Below, in pieces: positions 41,850 to 50,001 of a DNA stretch of 64,000 nucleotides. This DNA comes from Bradyrhizobium sp. SRL28 (GTDB lineage: Bacteria > Pseudomonadota > Alphaproteobacteria > Rhizobiales > Xanthobacteraceae): the NCBI RefSeq assembly GCF_018596315.1, contig NZ_JAHEAG010000020.1, forward strand, positions 82,065 to 146,064, given 5' to 3'. The position numbers and the translations under genes are program-made. Position 1 is the first letter of the stretch. Each line of letters starts with the position of its first letter. The notes under the pieces were generated by a model. That model did no database searches and was not told the DNA's origin. It was given only the letters and a program-made list of their open reading frames with translations.

Positions 41850-42808
41850 TCTGGGTCGAAATTCTGTCGCGCCATCGCGAGGTCACCGCGCGTTTCCGTA
41901 TCGCCGCTTCGGAAGCGCGGATCGGCCGCGGCTACGACAACGACGTCATCGTCGATGATCCCTATGTTGCCGCAAACCATCTGCGCATTTTTCGCGACGA
42001 GGCCGGGCAATGGATCACCGAGGACACGGGAAGCGCCAATGGCACGTTCATTGACGGCGTGCGCACGAGGCAATCGCGCTTTGCGATCGACGGCAAGCAA
42101 CTGATCCGGATCGGACAGACGCTAGTGCGTATCCGCGAGGCGAACTACGCGATCGATCCCGAGCGGCTTGCGCCATCCGATCGGCCTGCGTTGCCGGTCG
42201 CATTGGCTGCCGGGCTCGCCGCCACTGTCCTGGGGCTGTCGGCGCTTACCATCTGGCTCGGTCAGACTTCCGAGCCGCGTGCCTCGTCCTATTTGACGGC
42301 GCTGCTGGGGATCATCGGCGCCCTATTGGTTTGGACAGGGCTGTGGGCGCTGTTATCGCGCATCTTTTCCGGCCGATCGCGCTTCTTGCGCAATCTGCTG
42401 ATTGCGCTTGCCGGCATACTGGCGCTGACCGTCTACAACGAATTCGCGCGCTATTGCGCGTTCGCCATCAACTGGCCTTCGGGCATCATTTATCAGTACG
42501 CGGCCGCCTGGACTGTCCTTGCGGCAATCTGCTTCCTGCATCTGCGGGAGATTGGCCCGGCGCGGCTCTGGTTGAAGGGAGCGATCGTGACCACGGTGCT
42601 GGCGACCGCGATTGCGGCGCAGACGCTGCAGCAGTCGGAAGCCTTTTCCGATTTCGGCAGGCAGAACACCACCCGCCTGTTGATGCCGCCGGCGCTTCGC
42701 GTGGTGCCGGTCAAGCAGGAGGATAATTTCTTCCGTGACATCGCCGGGTTGAAGGCCAGGCTCGATGCCGATCGCGGCAAGGCGGCGGCCGGGAAGGCGG
42801 GCCGATAA
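41846..42808 (+). CDS. FHA domain membrane protein
   Basis: A 320-residue protein with an N-terminal FHA phosphothreonine-binding domain (residues 1-98): GRGYDNDVIVDDPYVAANHLRI carries the conserved Gly-Arg and Asn-His, and SANGTFIDG the Asn-Gly. Five or six membrane helices follow (about 118-270) and a short soluble tail with KQEDNFFRDIAGL. The usual Ser of the SxxH motif is replaced by Ala43, but Arg28 and Asn65 are kept, so phosphopeptide binding is plausible. No Ser/Thr kinase gene is in the window. It overlaps the protease gene by four bases. Confidence 0.82.
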   Translation: MIWVEILSRHREVTARFRIAASEARIGRGYDNDVIVDDPYVAANHLRIFRDEAGQWITEDTGSANGTFIDGVRTRQSRFAIDGKQLIRIGQTLVRIREANYAIDPERLAPSDRPALPVALAAGLAATVLGLSALTIWLGQTSEPRASSYLTALLGIIGALLVWTGLWALLSRIFSGRSRFLRNLLIALAGILALTVYNEFARYCAFAINWPSGIIYQYAAAWTVLAAICFLHLREIGPARLWLKGAIVTTVLATAIAAQTLQQSEAFSDFGRQNTTRLLMPPALRVVPVKQEDNFFRDIAGLKARLDADRGKAAAGKAGR

Positions 42809-42841
42809 ACATTCGGCCGCCAATAGCCACTCCGTTACGGC

Positions 42842-42925
42842 TCATGCCGCTGCCGGAACGAACACGCGCAGGCGATGGCCCCGCAAAAGCTGAATGAGAT
42901 CGAGCAGGCGCTGCGCGCGCGACAT
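42842..42925 (-). pseudogene. N-terminal remnant of a YafY-type HTH regulator
   Basis: On the minus strand an ATG at 42925 opens a 27-codon frame, MSRAQRLLDLIQLLRGHRL, then RVFVPAAA and a stop. The first 19 residues are the standard start of YafY/WYL-domain HTH regulators. The rest of the gene, including the recognition helix and WYL domain, is absent, so this is a decayed copy cut at about codon 19. A phased direct repeat (42970-42985) remains upstream. Apart from these, the 394 bases between the FHA and CBS genes hold nothing I can identify. Confidence 0.6.
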
Positions 42926-42969
42926 TAATCCGCCCCGCTACCAAGCGGGACGAGGTTATCATGGCCTGC

Positions 42970-42985
42970 TGTCAGGTTATGTCAG
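42970..42985. promoter_or_regulatory. TGTCAG direct repeat upstream of the YafY remnant
   Basis: TGTCAG occurs at 42970-42975 and again at 42980-42985, exactly ten bases (one helical turn) apart. It is 45 bases upstream of the remnant ATG on the minus strand, where an operator for the lost regulator or its target gene would lie. That role is inferred from position and phasing only. Confidence 0.35.
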
Positions 42986-43202
42986 CATCAGCAACATGAT
43001 TTCCGCAGGCCAGCGCTAATAGCCTGAAGCGCGTTGTGCGCGCGTCGCTCACCCCGCCGCACAACGACGCCATCGCAAATTTCAAGAACTTGTCATGCCT
43101 TTTGCGATGCCGTCCCGCGTGATCCGGCGTATAGTCGAACCGAGGGGGAACTGTTCTGCATCACGTGAATACCACCTGAATTCGCAGCAACGGAGATCCG
43201 CC

Positions 43203-43622
43203 ATGAAAGTAAAAGACGCGATGCACAAGGGCGTCGACTGGGTCAGCCCCGACACGCCCGTCGCCGAAATCGCCAAACTGATGCGCGCACATGATATCGG
43301 CTGCATTCCGATCGGGGAGGACGATCAGCTGATCGGGATGGTGACCGATCGCGACATTGTCTGCAAAGGACTTGCCGGCAACGGTTTCGATGCCAGCCGC
43401 GCCAAGGCGCGCGACGTGATGACCGAAGGCATTCATTGCTGCCGCGAGGACGATGATCTTGCGAAAGCGGTGCATCACATGGAGACGCTGAAAGTCCGCA
43501 GGTTGCCGGTGATCAACAAGAACAAGCGGATGGTCGGCATGATCAGCCTGGGCGACATCAGCCAGTTCGCGCCCAATGATTTGATGTCCGGGTACGTGAA
43601 GAGCGTTGCGGCCCATCACTGA
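43203..43622 (+). CDS. CBS-domain pair protein
   Basis: A 139-residue protein made of two CBS domains (about 1-65 and 70-130): MKVKDAMHKGVDWVSPDTPVAEIAKLMRAHDIGCIPIGEDDQLIGMVTDRDI and a second copy KARDVMTEGIHCCREDDDLAKAVHHME. Together they form a Bateman module that binds adenine nucleotides. With no attached enzyme domain it resembles the stand-alone stress proteins of rhizobia. The ATG at 43203 follows CGGAGA; 36 in-frame codons upstream were rejected. It is monocistronic as far as can be seen. Confidence 0.88.
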   Translation: MKVKDAMHKGVDWVSPDTPVAEIAKLMRAHDIGCIPIGEDDQLIGMVTDRDIVCKGLAGNGFDASRAKARDVMTEGIHCCREDDDLAKAVHHMETLKVRRLPVINKNKRMVGMISLGDISQFAPNDLMSGYVKSVAAHH

Positions 43623-43745
43623 AGCGGCGGCGTGTTGCGATCGAATCGTCCCAAACGGCTCGCGCCCGTTCGACCGCGAACGGGTGCGGGGCGTCCTGCT
43701 TGAAGTCGCGCGACCGCAGCGGCGCAGCCGGCGGAACGAGCGGCC

Positions 43746-44213
43746 TCAATCGTGCGTGCTGAAGTGGCCGCGCCAGGCCTTCGCCGTCAATCTTGCGAAC
43801 TGCTCGCCTTCCATGCGGATCAGCGTGGTGTGATCGCCGCTTTCCATGTAGACGTGCCGCCGCGCATCGATGCTGTCGTCGATGATGACGTCCAGCCCGT
43901 AGCATTCGCCGAGCGGCGGTACGGCCCCGCGGTCGCAGTCCTCGAACAGCCGTGCGATTTCGTCCTCGCTCGCCAGGTCGACCTTGTGGCCGAGCTGACT
44001 TTTCAGGGCCGACAGATGCAGGTGACGGGAGGCCGGAAGAACGGCCATCATGTAACCGCCGTCACGGCGCAGCACGACGGCCTTGGCCAGCGCCTCGCCC
44101 GGCACGTGGCAAGCCTCGGCCGTGCGCGTCGATGACATCGTGGGGGCATGAGGGATCAGGTCGTAGGTGACGCTCTGATCCAGGTATTTCTGCAGGGTCG
44201 GGGAAACGGTCAT
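43746..44213 (-). CDS. YbaK/EbsC family aminoacyl-tRNA deacylase
   Basis: A 155-residue single-domain editing protein. Visible family features are SSTRTAEACHVPGEALAKAVVLR with the catalytic Lys, YMMAVLPASRHLHLSALKS, and GAVPPLGECYGLDVIIDDS. These proteins clear mischarged Ala- or Cys-tRNA-Pro and related products in trans. That fits the ProRS at 30418, which lacks its own editing insertion. The ATG at 44213 has GGAGGAG upstream. It is transcribed opposite to its neighbours. Confidence 0.85.
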   Translation of the reverse strand: MTVSPTLQKYLDQSVTYDLIPHAPTMSSTRTAEACHVPGEALAKAVVLRRDGGYMMAVLPASRHLHLSALKSQLGHKVDLASEDEIARLFEDCDRGAVPPLGECYGLDVIIDDSIDARRHVYMESGDHTTLIRMEGEQFARLTAKAWRGHFSTHD

Positions 44214-44475
44214 GGCGGCTCCTCCATTGAATGGGCAATTCGCACACCGGGAGGAACTCGCGCAGTCGCCTCACGATGCGGGCGAACACGATCTGGGCGA
44301 AAGGATACGCCCGCCGGAAGGTCGCGACAATCCGGATTCGGTGCCGGAACCGGGTGGCGGCACCTGTCCCGATGCGATTTTCGCCATACCTTGCTGGCAG
44401 AGCATTCGTTCAAGAAACGTTCAGCTCGATGCGCGCTCCATGGGGTGGGTCGTTCCGGGCGATGGGGAGTGAGAG

Positions 44476-46860
44476 ATGCGGCTGACGAGGAATTTGTCGA
44501 TTCTTTCGGTATGTCTGGTCGCGATATCGGGACTGGCGGGACATTTGGACACCGCCGCCGCGCAGCAGCCGGAAAAGCGTATTGCGCTGGTGGTCGGCAA
44601 TGCCGCCTATGCGAAATCGCCGCTGGCGACGGCGGCCAACGATGCCGGCCTGATCGCGCAGACCTTGCAGGCGGCCGGCTTCGACGTGATCGGCGCGCGC
44701 GATCTCGACGGCGACACGCTGCGCAAGAGTTTTCGCGACTTCATCCAGAAGGCCGAAAGCTCGGGGCCGGACACGGTCGCGATGGTCTATCTGGCCGGTT
44801 ACGGGCTGCAATTGGCGGGCGAGAACTATTTCGTGCCGGTCGATTCCGCGATCAACCGCGATACCGATGTTCCGATCGAGGCGCTGCGGACCGGCGACTA
44901 CATCCGTCAGCTCGCCTCGCTGCCGCTGAAGGCCGGGATCGTCGTGCTGGACGCCGCGCGCCAGCAGCCCTTCGTCAACGGGCAGATCGCAAGCGGTCTC
45001 GCTTTGGTCGAGGCGGACCCGCACATGCTGATCGCGTTCAACGCGGCGCCCGGAACGGTCGCGCCGGCCGAGCAGGGACCGTACGGCATCTACGCCCAGT
45101 CGCTGGCCGAGATGATCCGGACCGGCGGATTGCCGCTGCCGGAGGTCTTCAATCGCGTACGGCTTCGCGTCAACGAAGCGAGCAAGGGCGCGCAGGTGCC
45201 CTGGGACAGCCAGAAGGTCGACGCGGCCTTCACGTTCTTCGAGCGCGCACCGGATGCGCCCGCCGCGGCGCCGCCGGATCAGGTCGCCGCCATCCGCAGC
45301 AAGCCGATCCGCGATCTCGGCGTGCAGGACGCCTATGCCGCAGCACTGGAGCGCGACACGCTGCCGGCCTACGAGGATTTTCTCGCTGCCTACCCCGACG
45401 ATCCCATGGCGAAGCGGGTGAGGGCGATCGCGGCCGCGCGCCGCGAAGCGATCACCTGGCGGCGCACCTACCGCGCCGATACCCCGAACGCCTATTGGTC
45501 GTATCTGCAACGCTACCCGCGCGGGCCTCATGCCGCCGACGCGCGCCGCCGGCTTGCCATTCTCACTGCGGCGCTCGAGCCGCCGCCAACCTTTGACGTG
45601 ATCGATTACGACGTGCCGCCGCCGCCGCCGGAAGAGTTCATCTATGTCGATCGACCGGTGTTGGCCTTCGGCGATCCCGAGTTCGATTTTCTCCCGCCGC
45701 CACCGCCACCGGTCTACTACCTGCCACCACCGCCGGATGATTTCGTGATATTGGAGCCACCGCCGCCGCCGATCGGGCTGTTCATCCTGCCGCAGCCGAT
45801 CTTTGTGCCGATACCGGTCTATATCAGGCCCCCGCGCTATATCGCGCCACCGCCGAACAACATCATCTATGCCAATATCCACAACAGGGCCGTCATCAAC
45901 AACGTCATCAACAGACGGCCGCAGCCGGCGTCGCCCGCGGACAGACCTGGTGCTGGACGTGACGCCAATGCTATCGGACGCCCCGGGTCCCCGGCCGCAA
46001 CGGTTGCGCCGGGGCAGGGTGGCGGCGCCACGCCGACACTGCCGCCTGCGGTGGCGCAAAGGGCCACGCTGATCCAGCAGGGCAAGGCGCCGGTACCGCC
46101 GAGCGCCACGATCAATCCCGCCGTGAGGACTGGTTTGCCCGGCGCTCCGGTTGGGCAGACCGGAAGGCCGAACGCGACGCAGCCGGTGAACGCACCGGGC
46201 GCGCTGCCTTCGACCCAGCCTTTGCCAAGGACCAACGCGCTGCCGGTTCCGGGCGCCAGAGGCGCGCCACCCCAGCCCCCGAGCGCTGCGGTTTCGCCAG
46301 GTGCGGTCAATCCGAACGCAAGGCTGGCACCGGGCGCAACGCGTCCAGGGTCTGCGGCTCCGACTACGCCCGGCGCCGCTCCCGGCTCCAGGCCCGCTAT
46401 CGGGGCGACTGCTCCCGCAGCGCCCGTTGGCCAGCCGAGACCGGGCGTCTCCGGTCCGGCGAGAGTCGTAGCACCGCCACCCAGCGCCGCCGCACCGCCA
46501 AAGCCCGCAGCTGCGATTGCCCCGAAACCTCAATTGCAGCCTGAACTGCGGCGGGCCCCGCCGCCGGCCGCCCGCGTCGCTCCGGCTCCACCGCCACGGA
46601 TGGCTGCTCCGCCACCGCCGCGGATGGCCGCCCCGCCACCGCCGCGGATGGCCGCGCCGTCGCCTCCGCCAAGGATGGCCGCGCCACCCCCACCACCGCC
46701 GCGGATGGCCGCGCCGTCGCCTCCACCAAGGATGGCCGCTCCACCCCCACCACCCCCGCGTATGGCGGCACCGCCACCGCCCCGGATGGCTGCGCCCCCG
46801 CCGCGTGCTGCGCCTCCAGCGGCTGCGGCCAGGGGGTGTCCGCCGGGTGCCCGATGCTGA
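44476..46860 (+). CDS. Caspase-fold protein lacking both catalytic residues, with Pro-rich tail
   Basis: A 794-residue exported protein: signal peptide 1-29, then a caspase (C14) p20-like domain (about 33-265) starting KRIALVVGNAAYAKSPLATAANDA. The catalytic His motif reads YLAGYG (Tyr109 for His) and the Cys motif LDAAR (Ala161 for Cys), so it cannot be a protease of this type. Residues about 275-375 resemble a helical repeat domain (DAYAAALERDTLPAYEDFLAAYPD). The rest is a very long Pro/Ala-rich region with eight RMAAPP units. The domain is probably a binding scaffold in the periplasm. GGGAG precedes the ATG. Confidence 0.85.
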   Translation: MRLTRNLSILSVCLVAISGLAGHLDTAAAQQPEKRIALVVGNAAYAKSPLATAANDAGLIAQTLQAAGFDVIGARDLDGDTLRKSFRDFIQKAESSGPDTVAMVYLAGYGLQLAGENYFVPVDSAINRDTDVPIEALRTGDYIRQLASLPLKAGIVVLDAARQQPFVNGQIASGLALVEADPHMLIAFNAAPGTVAPAEQGPYGIYAQSLAEMIRTGGLPLPEVFNRVRLRVNEASKGAQVPWDSQKVDAAFTFFERAPDAPAAAPPDQVAAIRSKPIRDLGVQDAYAAALERDTLPAYEDFLAAYPDDPMAKRVRAIAAARREAITWRRTYRADTPNAYWSYLQRYPRGPHAADARRRLAILTAALEPPPTFDVIDYDVPPPPPEEFIYVDRPVLAFGDPEFDFLPPPPPPVYYLPPPPDDFVILEPPPPPIGLFILPQPIFVPIPVYIRPPRYIAPPPNNIIYANIHNRAVINNVINRRPQPASPADRPGAGRDANAIGRPGSPAATVAPGQGGGATPTLPPAVAQRATLIQQGKAPVPPSATINPAVRTGLPGAPVGQTGRPNATQPVNAPGALPSTQPLPRTNALPVPGARGAPPQPPSAAVSPGAVNPNARLAPGATRPGSAAPTTPGAAPGSRPAIGATAPAAPVGQPRPGVSGPARVVAPPPSAAAPPKPAAAIAPKPQLQPELRRAPPPAARVAPAPPPRMAAPPPPRMAAPPPPRMAAPSPPPRMAAPPPPPPRMAAPSPPPRMAAPPPPPPRMAAPPPPRMAAPPPRAAPPAAAARGCPPGARC
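46591..46815 (+). repeat. In-gene tandem repeat coding for RMAAP(P)n units
   Basis: Eight imperfect units of 24-30 bases, each CGGATGGCYGC followed by a run of Pro codons, code for Arg-Met-Ala-Ala-Pro repeats (residues about 708-779). Units alternate between plain Pro runs and SPPP variants, and units 3-4 and 5-6 are near-identical pairs, a sign of recent duplication. The unit number is likely to vary between strains. Confidence 0.85.
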
Positions 46861-46919
46861 TTGTTAACCGGCCAGATCCCCGGGATTTGGCCGGCGGCCG
46901 CCCCAAATCGCGGGGCCGG

Positions 46920-46944
46920 AAGGCCGAAAATCCGGCCTTATTTC
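46920..46944 (+). terminator. Possible weak terminator after the caspase-fold gene
   Basis: AAGGCCG, loop AAAATC and CGGCCTT form a 7-bp stem (46920-46939) followed by ATTTCC. The T-run is short, so termination would be partial. It lies 60 bases after the stop codon and directly before the promoter proposed for rpsB. Confidence 0.4.
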
Positions 46945-46945
46945 C

Positions 46946-46973
46946 TTGCTTCTGGCTGGAATCCGGCTATACA
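46946..46973 (+). promoter_or_regulatory. Probable promoter of the rpsB operon
   Basis: TTGCTT (46946-46951) and TATACA (46968-46973) are separated by 16 bases and resemble a housekeeping sigma-70 promoter. Transcription would start about 100 bases before rpsB, leaving a leader in which S2 autoregulation could act. No other promoter of this quality is seen between the caspase-fold gene and rpsB. Confidence 0.5.
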
Positions 46974-47083
46974 CCGCGCCATCTCACACGGAAACATGGC
47001 TCAAAAGGCCGTCCGGTGGCAGCCGGGCCATAAGGCTCGTTTGCTCACACGTTTCCGGAGGAACCAACCGGAGAATCATCACT

Positions 47084-48082
47084 ATGTCGCTACCCGATTT
47101 TTCTATGCGTCAGTTGCTTGAAGCTGGCGTGCACTTTGGCCACCAATCGCACCGCTGGAATCCGAAAATGGCGGAGTTCATTTTCGGTGCCCGCAACAAC
47201 ATCCACATCATCGATCTCGCCCAAACCGTGCCGATGCTGCATCGCGCGCTGCAGGCGGTATCCGACACCGTCGCCAAGGGCGGCCGCATTCTGTTCGTCG
47301 GCACCAAGCGCCAGGCGCAGGACGGCGTTGCCGAAGCGGCCAAGCGCTCGGCGCAGTATTTCGTCAATTCGCGCTGGCTCGGCGGCACGCTGACCAACTG
47401 GAAGACGATCTCGGGTTCGATCAAGCGCCTGCGTCATCTCGACGAAGTGCTGTCGTCCGGCGAGGCCAGCTCCTACACCAAGAAGGAGCGGCTGACGCTG
47501 CAGCGCGAGCGCGACAAGCTCGACCGCTCGCTCGGCGGCATCAAGGACATGGGCGGTCTTCCCGACATGATCTTCGTGATCGACACCAACAAGGAAGACA
47601 TCGCGATCCAGGAAGCGCAGCGGCTCAACATTCCCGTTGCGGCGATCGTCGACACCAATTCCGATCCCAAGGGCATCACCTTCGTGGTGCCGGGCAATGA
47701 CGACGCCGGCCGCGCCATTTCGCTGTATTGCGACCTGATTGCCCGCGCCGCCATCGACGGCATCGCGCGCGCCCAGGGCGACCACGGCATCGACATCGGC
47801 GCCTCCGCTCAGCCGGCCCGCGAGGAAATTCCGGCAGCTCCCCAGCCGACCGGCTTCCAGGGTCTGGCCGGTCCGCGCGGCACCGCCGACAACCTCAAGA
47901 AGCTCACCGGCGTGTCGGGTGCGATCGAGAAGAAGCTCAACGACCTTGGCATCTTCCACTACTGGCAGCTCGCCGAGCTTGACCACGATACTGCGCACAA
48001 GATCGGTGAAGAGGTTGGTCTTCCGAGCCGCGCCGATGCCTGGGTTGCCCAGGCCAAGACGCTGATCGCGGAAGCGGAATAA
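47084..48082 (+). CDS. rpsB: 30S ribosomal protein S2, long form
   Basis: Small-subunit protein (332 aa). The core has the family signatures LLEAGVHFGHQSHRWNPKMAEFIFG and PVAAIVDTNSDP. After residue 240 there is a Pro/Ala linker and a helix-hairpin-helix-like extension (LKKLTGVSGAIEKKLNDLGIFHYWQLAEL), found in many alphaproteobacterial S2 proteins but absent in E. coli (241 aa). The start at 47084 follows CCGGAG upstream; the longer open frame is untranslated leader. It leads the tsf-pyrH-frr group. Confidence 0.96.
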   Translation: MSLPDFSMRQLLEAGVHFGHQSHRWNPKMAEFIFGARNNIHIIDLAQTVPMLHRALQAVSDTVAKGGRILFVGTKRQAQDGVAEAAKRSAQYFVNSRWLGGTLTNWKTISGSIKRLRHLDEVLSSGEASSYTKKERLTLQRERDKLDRSLGGIKDMGGLPDMIFVIDTNKEDIAIQEAQRLNIPVAAIVDTNSDPKGITFVVPGNDDAGRAISLYCDLIARAAIDGIARAQGDHGIDIGASAQPAREEIPAAPQPTGFQGLAGPRGTADNLKKLTGVSGAIEKKLNDLGIFHYWQLAELDHDTAHKIGEEVGLPSRADAWVAQAKTLIAEAE

Positions 48083-48094
48083 TTAGTACGCCGC

Positions 48095-48122
48095 GTGGCC
48101 GGGTCTTCCGGCCACCGGTTTT
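48095..48122 (+). terminator. Hairpin with short T-run between rpsB and tsf
   Basis: GTGGCCGG, loop GTCTT and CCGGCCAC form a perfect 8-bp stem (48095-48115) followed by CGG and TTTT. It is probably a partial terminator that lowers tsf transcription relative to rpsB, as known for the equivalent position in E. coli. Confidence 0.55.
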
Positions 48123-48215
48123 GCTCCCCAGATTACGGCATTCCCTGGAGCTAACGGCGGCCCGGCGCAAAGTGTGCGCTGCGCCCGCGGCTAACAGGCA
48201 AGAAGGATATCGACG

Positions 48216-49142
48216 ATGGCAACGATCACTGCGGCGATGGTCAAGGAACTGCGCGAGTCGACCGGCGCAGGCATGATGGACTGCAAGGCAGCGCTCACCG
48301 AAACCTCGGGTGACATGACGGCCGCGCAGGATTGGCTGCGCAAGAAGGGCCTGTCGAAGGCCGCCAAGAAGGCCGGCCGCGTCGCGGCGGAAGGCCTGAT
48401 CGGCGCGGTCACGTCGGGCGCCAAGGGCGTCGTGGTCGAAGTCAACTCGGAGACCGATTTCGTTGCGCGCAACGAGCAGTTCCAGGGCCTCGTCAAGATG
48501 ATCGCCCAGGTCGCGCTTCACAACGGCGCCGACGTCGAGACGATCAAGGCGGCCAAGGTCGGCAGCGTCACCGTCGAGACCGCGATTTCGGACGCGATCG
48601 CGACCATCGGCGAGAACATGTCGCTGCGCCGTGCGGCTTCGCTCGAAGTCGGCCAGGGCGTGGTGTCGAGCTACGTTCATGGTGCTGTGATCGACGGCGC
48701 CGGCAAGATGGGCGTGCTGGTCGCGCTCGAATCATCCGGCAAGACCGATGAACTCGTGCATCTCGGCCGTCAGCTTGCCATGCATGTGGCCGCGACCAAT
48801 CCGCAGGCGCTGGACCCGAGCGGTCTCGATCCGGCGATCGTGACGCGCGAAAAGGACGTGCTGGCCGACAAGTATCGCCAGCAGGGCAAGCCGGAGAACG
48901 TGATCGAGAAGATCGTCGAGTCCGGCCTTAAGACCTATTACAAGGAAGTCTGCCTGCTGGAGCAGGCGTTCATCCATGACGAAAAGGGCAAGTCGGTAGC
49001 CCAAGCGGTGAAGGAAGCCGAAGGCAAGATCGGTGCGCCTGTGAAGATTGCCGGATTTGTGCGCTATGCTCTCGGCGAGGGAATCGAAAAGCAGGAATCC
49101 GATTTCGCAGCCGAGGTCGCCGCGGCCAGCGGCAAGAAGTAA
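48216..49142 (+). CDS. tsf: Elongation factor Ts
   Basis: Nucleotide-exchange factor for EF-Tu (308 aa). The signatures LRESTGAGMMDCKAALTE and VNSETDFVARNEQF are intact, including the Asp-Phe contact pair in TDFVARN that displaces the EF-Tu magnesium. The C-terminal dimerisation and coiled-coil segments are present (AFIHDEKGKSVAQAVKE). Length is normal. It lies 133 bases after rpsB across a hairpin and 71 bases before pyrH across another. Confidence 0.97.
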   Translation: MATITAAMVKELRESTGAGMMDCKAALTETSGDMTAAQDWLRKKGLSKAAKKAGRVAAEGLIGAVTSGAKGVVVEVNSETDFVARNEQFQGLVKMIAQVALHNGADVETIKAAKVGSVTVETAISDAIATIGENMSLRRAASLEVGQGVVSSYVHGAVIDGAGKMGVLVALESSGKTDELVHLGRQLAMHVAATNPQALDPSGLDPAIVTREKDVLADKYRQQGKPENVIEKIVESGLKTYYKEVCLLEQAFIHDEKGKSVAQAVKEAEGKIGAPVKIAGFVRYALGEGIEKQESDFAAEVAAASGKK

Positions 49143-49159
49143 CCGCTGCGGTCATAGTC

Positions 49160-49183
49160 TTCCGGCGCTATCGCGCCGGAAGT
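49160..49183 (+). promoter_or_regulatory. Strong hairpin between tsf and pyrH
   Basis: CTTCCGGCGC, loop TATC and GCGCCGGAAG form a perfect 10-bp stem beginning 18 bases after the tsf stop. No T-run follows, so it is more likely an mRNA-stabilising or processing structure than a terminator. Confidence 0.55.
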
Positions 49184-49213
49184 CACCTGCGCGGGATAAG
49201 GAAGCGATAAGCA

Positions 49214-49930
49214 ATGGCTCAGCCGGTCTATCGTCGCGTCGTGATCAAGCTCTCGGGCGAGTATCTCGCAGGCAGCCACCACTTCGGTATCGACCAGCCC
49301 ACCGTTGACCGTATTGCCGACGACCTGATCGCAGTCCAGAAGCTCGGCGTCGAGGTAGCCGTCGTGATCGGCGGCGGCAACATCGTCCGCGGCGTCGAAG
49401 TCTCCTCGCGCGGCGTGTCGCGCCCGACCGGCGACACCATGGGCATGCTCGCCACCATGATGAACTGCCTGGCGCTGGAAGCGGCCATCGAGCGCAAGGG
49501 AACGCCGGCGCGGACCCTGTCGGCGTTCGTGATGCCCGAGATTTCCGAGCTGTTCACCCGCAGTGCAGCGCACAAATACCTTTCCGAGGGCCGAATCGTC
49601 TTGCTTGGCGGCGGAACCGGCAATCCGTTCTTTACGACCGATACCACCGCGGTGCTGCGGGCGGCCGAGATCGGGGCGCAGGCCGTGCTCAAGGCCACCA
49701 ATGTTGATGGCGTTTACAGCGCCGACCCCAAAAAGGACCCGTCGGCCAAGCGTTTTGACCGCCTGACGCATTCGCAGGCGATTGCTGGCGACTACAAGGT
49801 GATGGATGCGACCGCATTCGCGCTTGCCCGCGAGACGTCACTGCCTATCATCGTATTCTCGATCGCCGAGCCGGGTTCGATCGGCGCGATCCTGCGCGGG
49901 GCCGGCCATGGCACGGTGGTTGCCGGCTGA
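49214..49930 (+). CDS. pyrH: UMP kinase
   Basis: Hexameric bacterial UMP kinase (238 aa) of the amino-acid kinase fold. Recognisable motifs: VVIKLSGEYLAG (phosphate-binding Lys), VVIGGGNIVRG, DTMGMLATMMNCLAL, and LKATNVDGVYSADPKKDP. It makes UDP and is regulated by GTP and UTP in relatives. The gene sits in the conserved rpsB-tsf-pyrH-frr order. ATG has AAGGAAG upstream. Confidence 0.97.
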   Translation: MAQPVYRRVVIKLSGEYLAGSHHFGIDQPTVDRIADDLIAVQKLGVEVAVVIGGGNIVRGVEVSSRGVSRPTGDTMGMLATMMNCLALEAAIERKGTPARTLSAFVMPEISELFTRSAAHKYLSEGRIVLLGGGTGNPFFTTDTTAVLRAAEIGAQAVLKATNVDGVYSADPKKDPSAKRFDRLTHSQAIAGDYKVMDATAFALARETSLPIIVFSIAEPGSIGAILRGAGHGTVVAG

Positions 49931-50001
49931 AATGGCCAGAGCTGCTTCGAACCGCGGGCTTTAAGATGCCGGCGGCTGGTTTCTAAGGAGGGGAGAGTGT
50001 T

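Noticed and set aside
46591..46815. CRISPR-like repeats
   Set aside because: The units are coding, of unequal length, without spacers, and in frame with the gene.
44476..46860. Active metacaspase
   Set aside because: Catalytic His and Cys positions read Tyr109 and Ala161.
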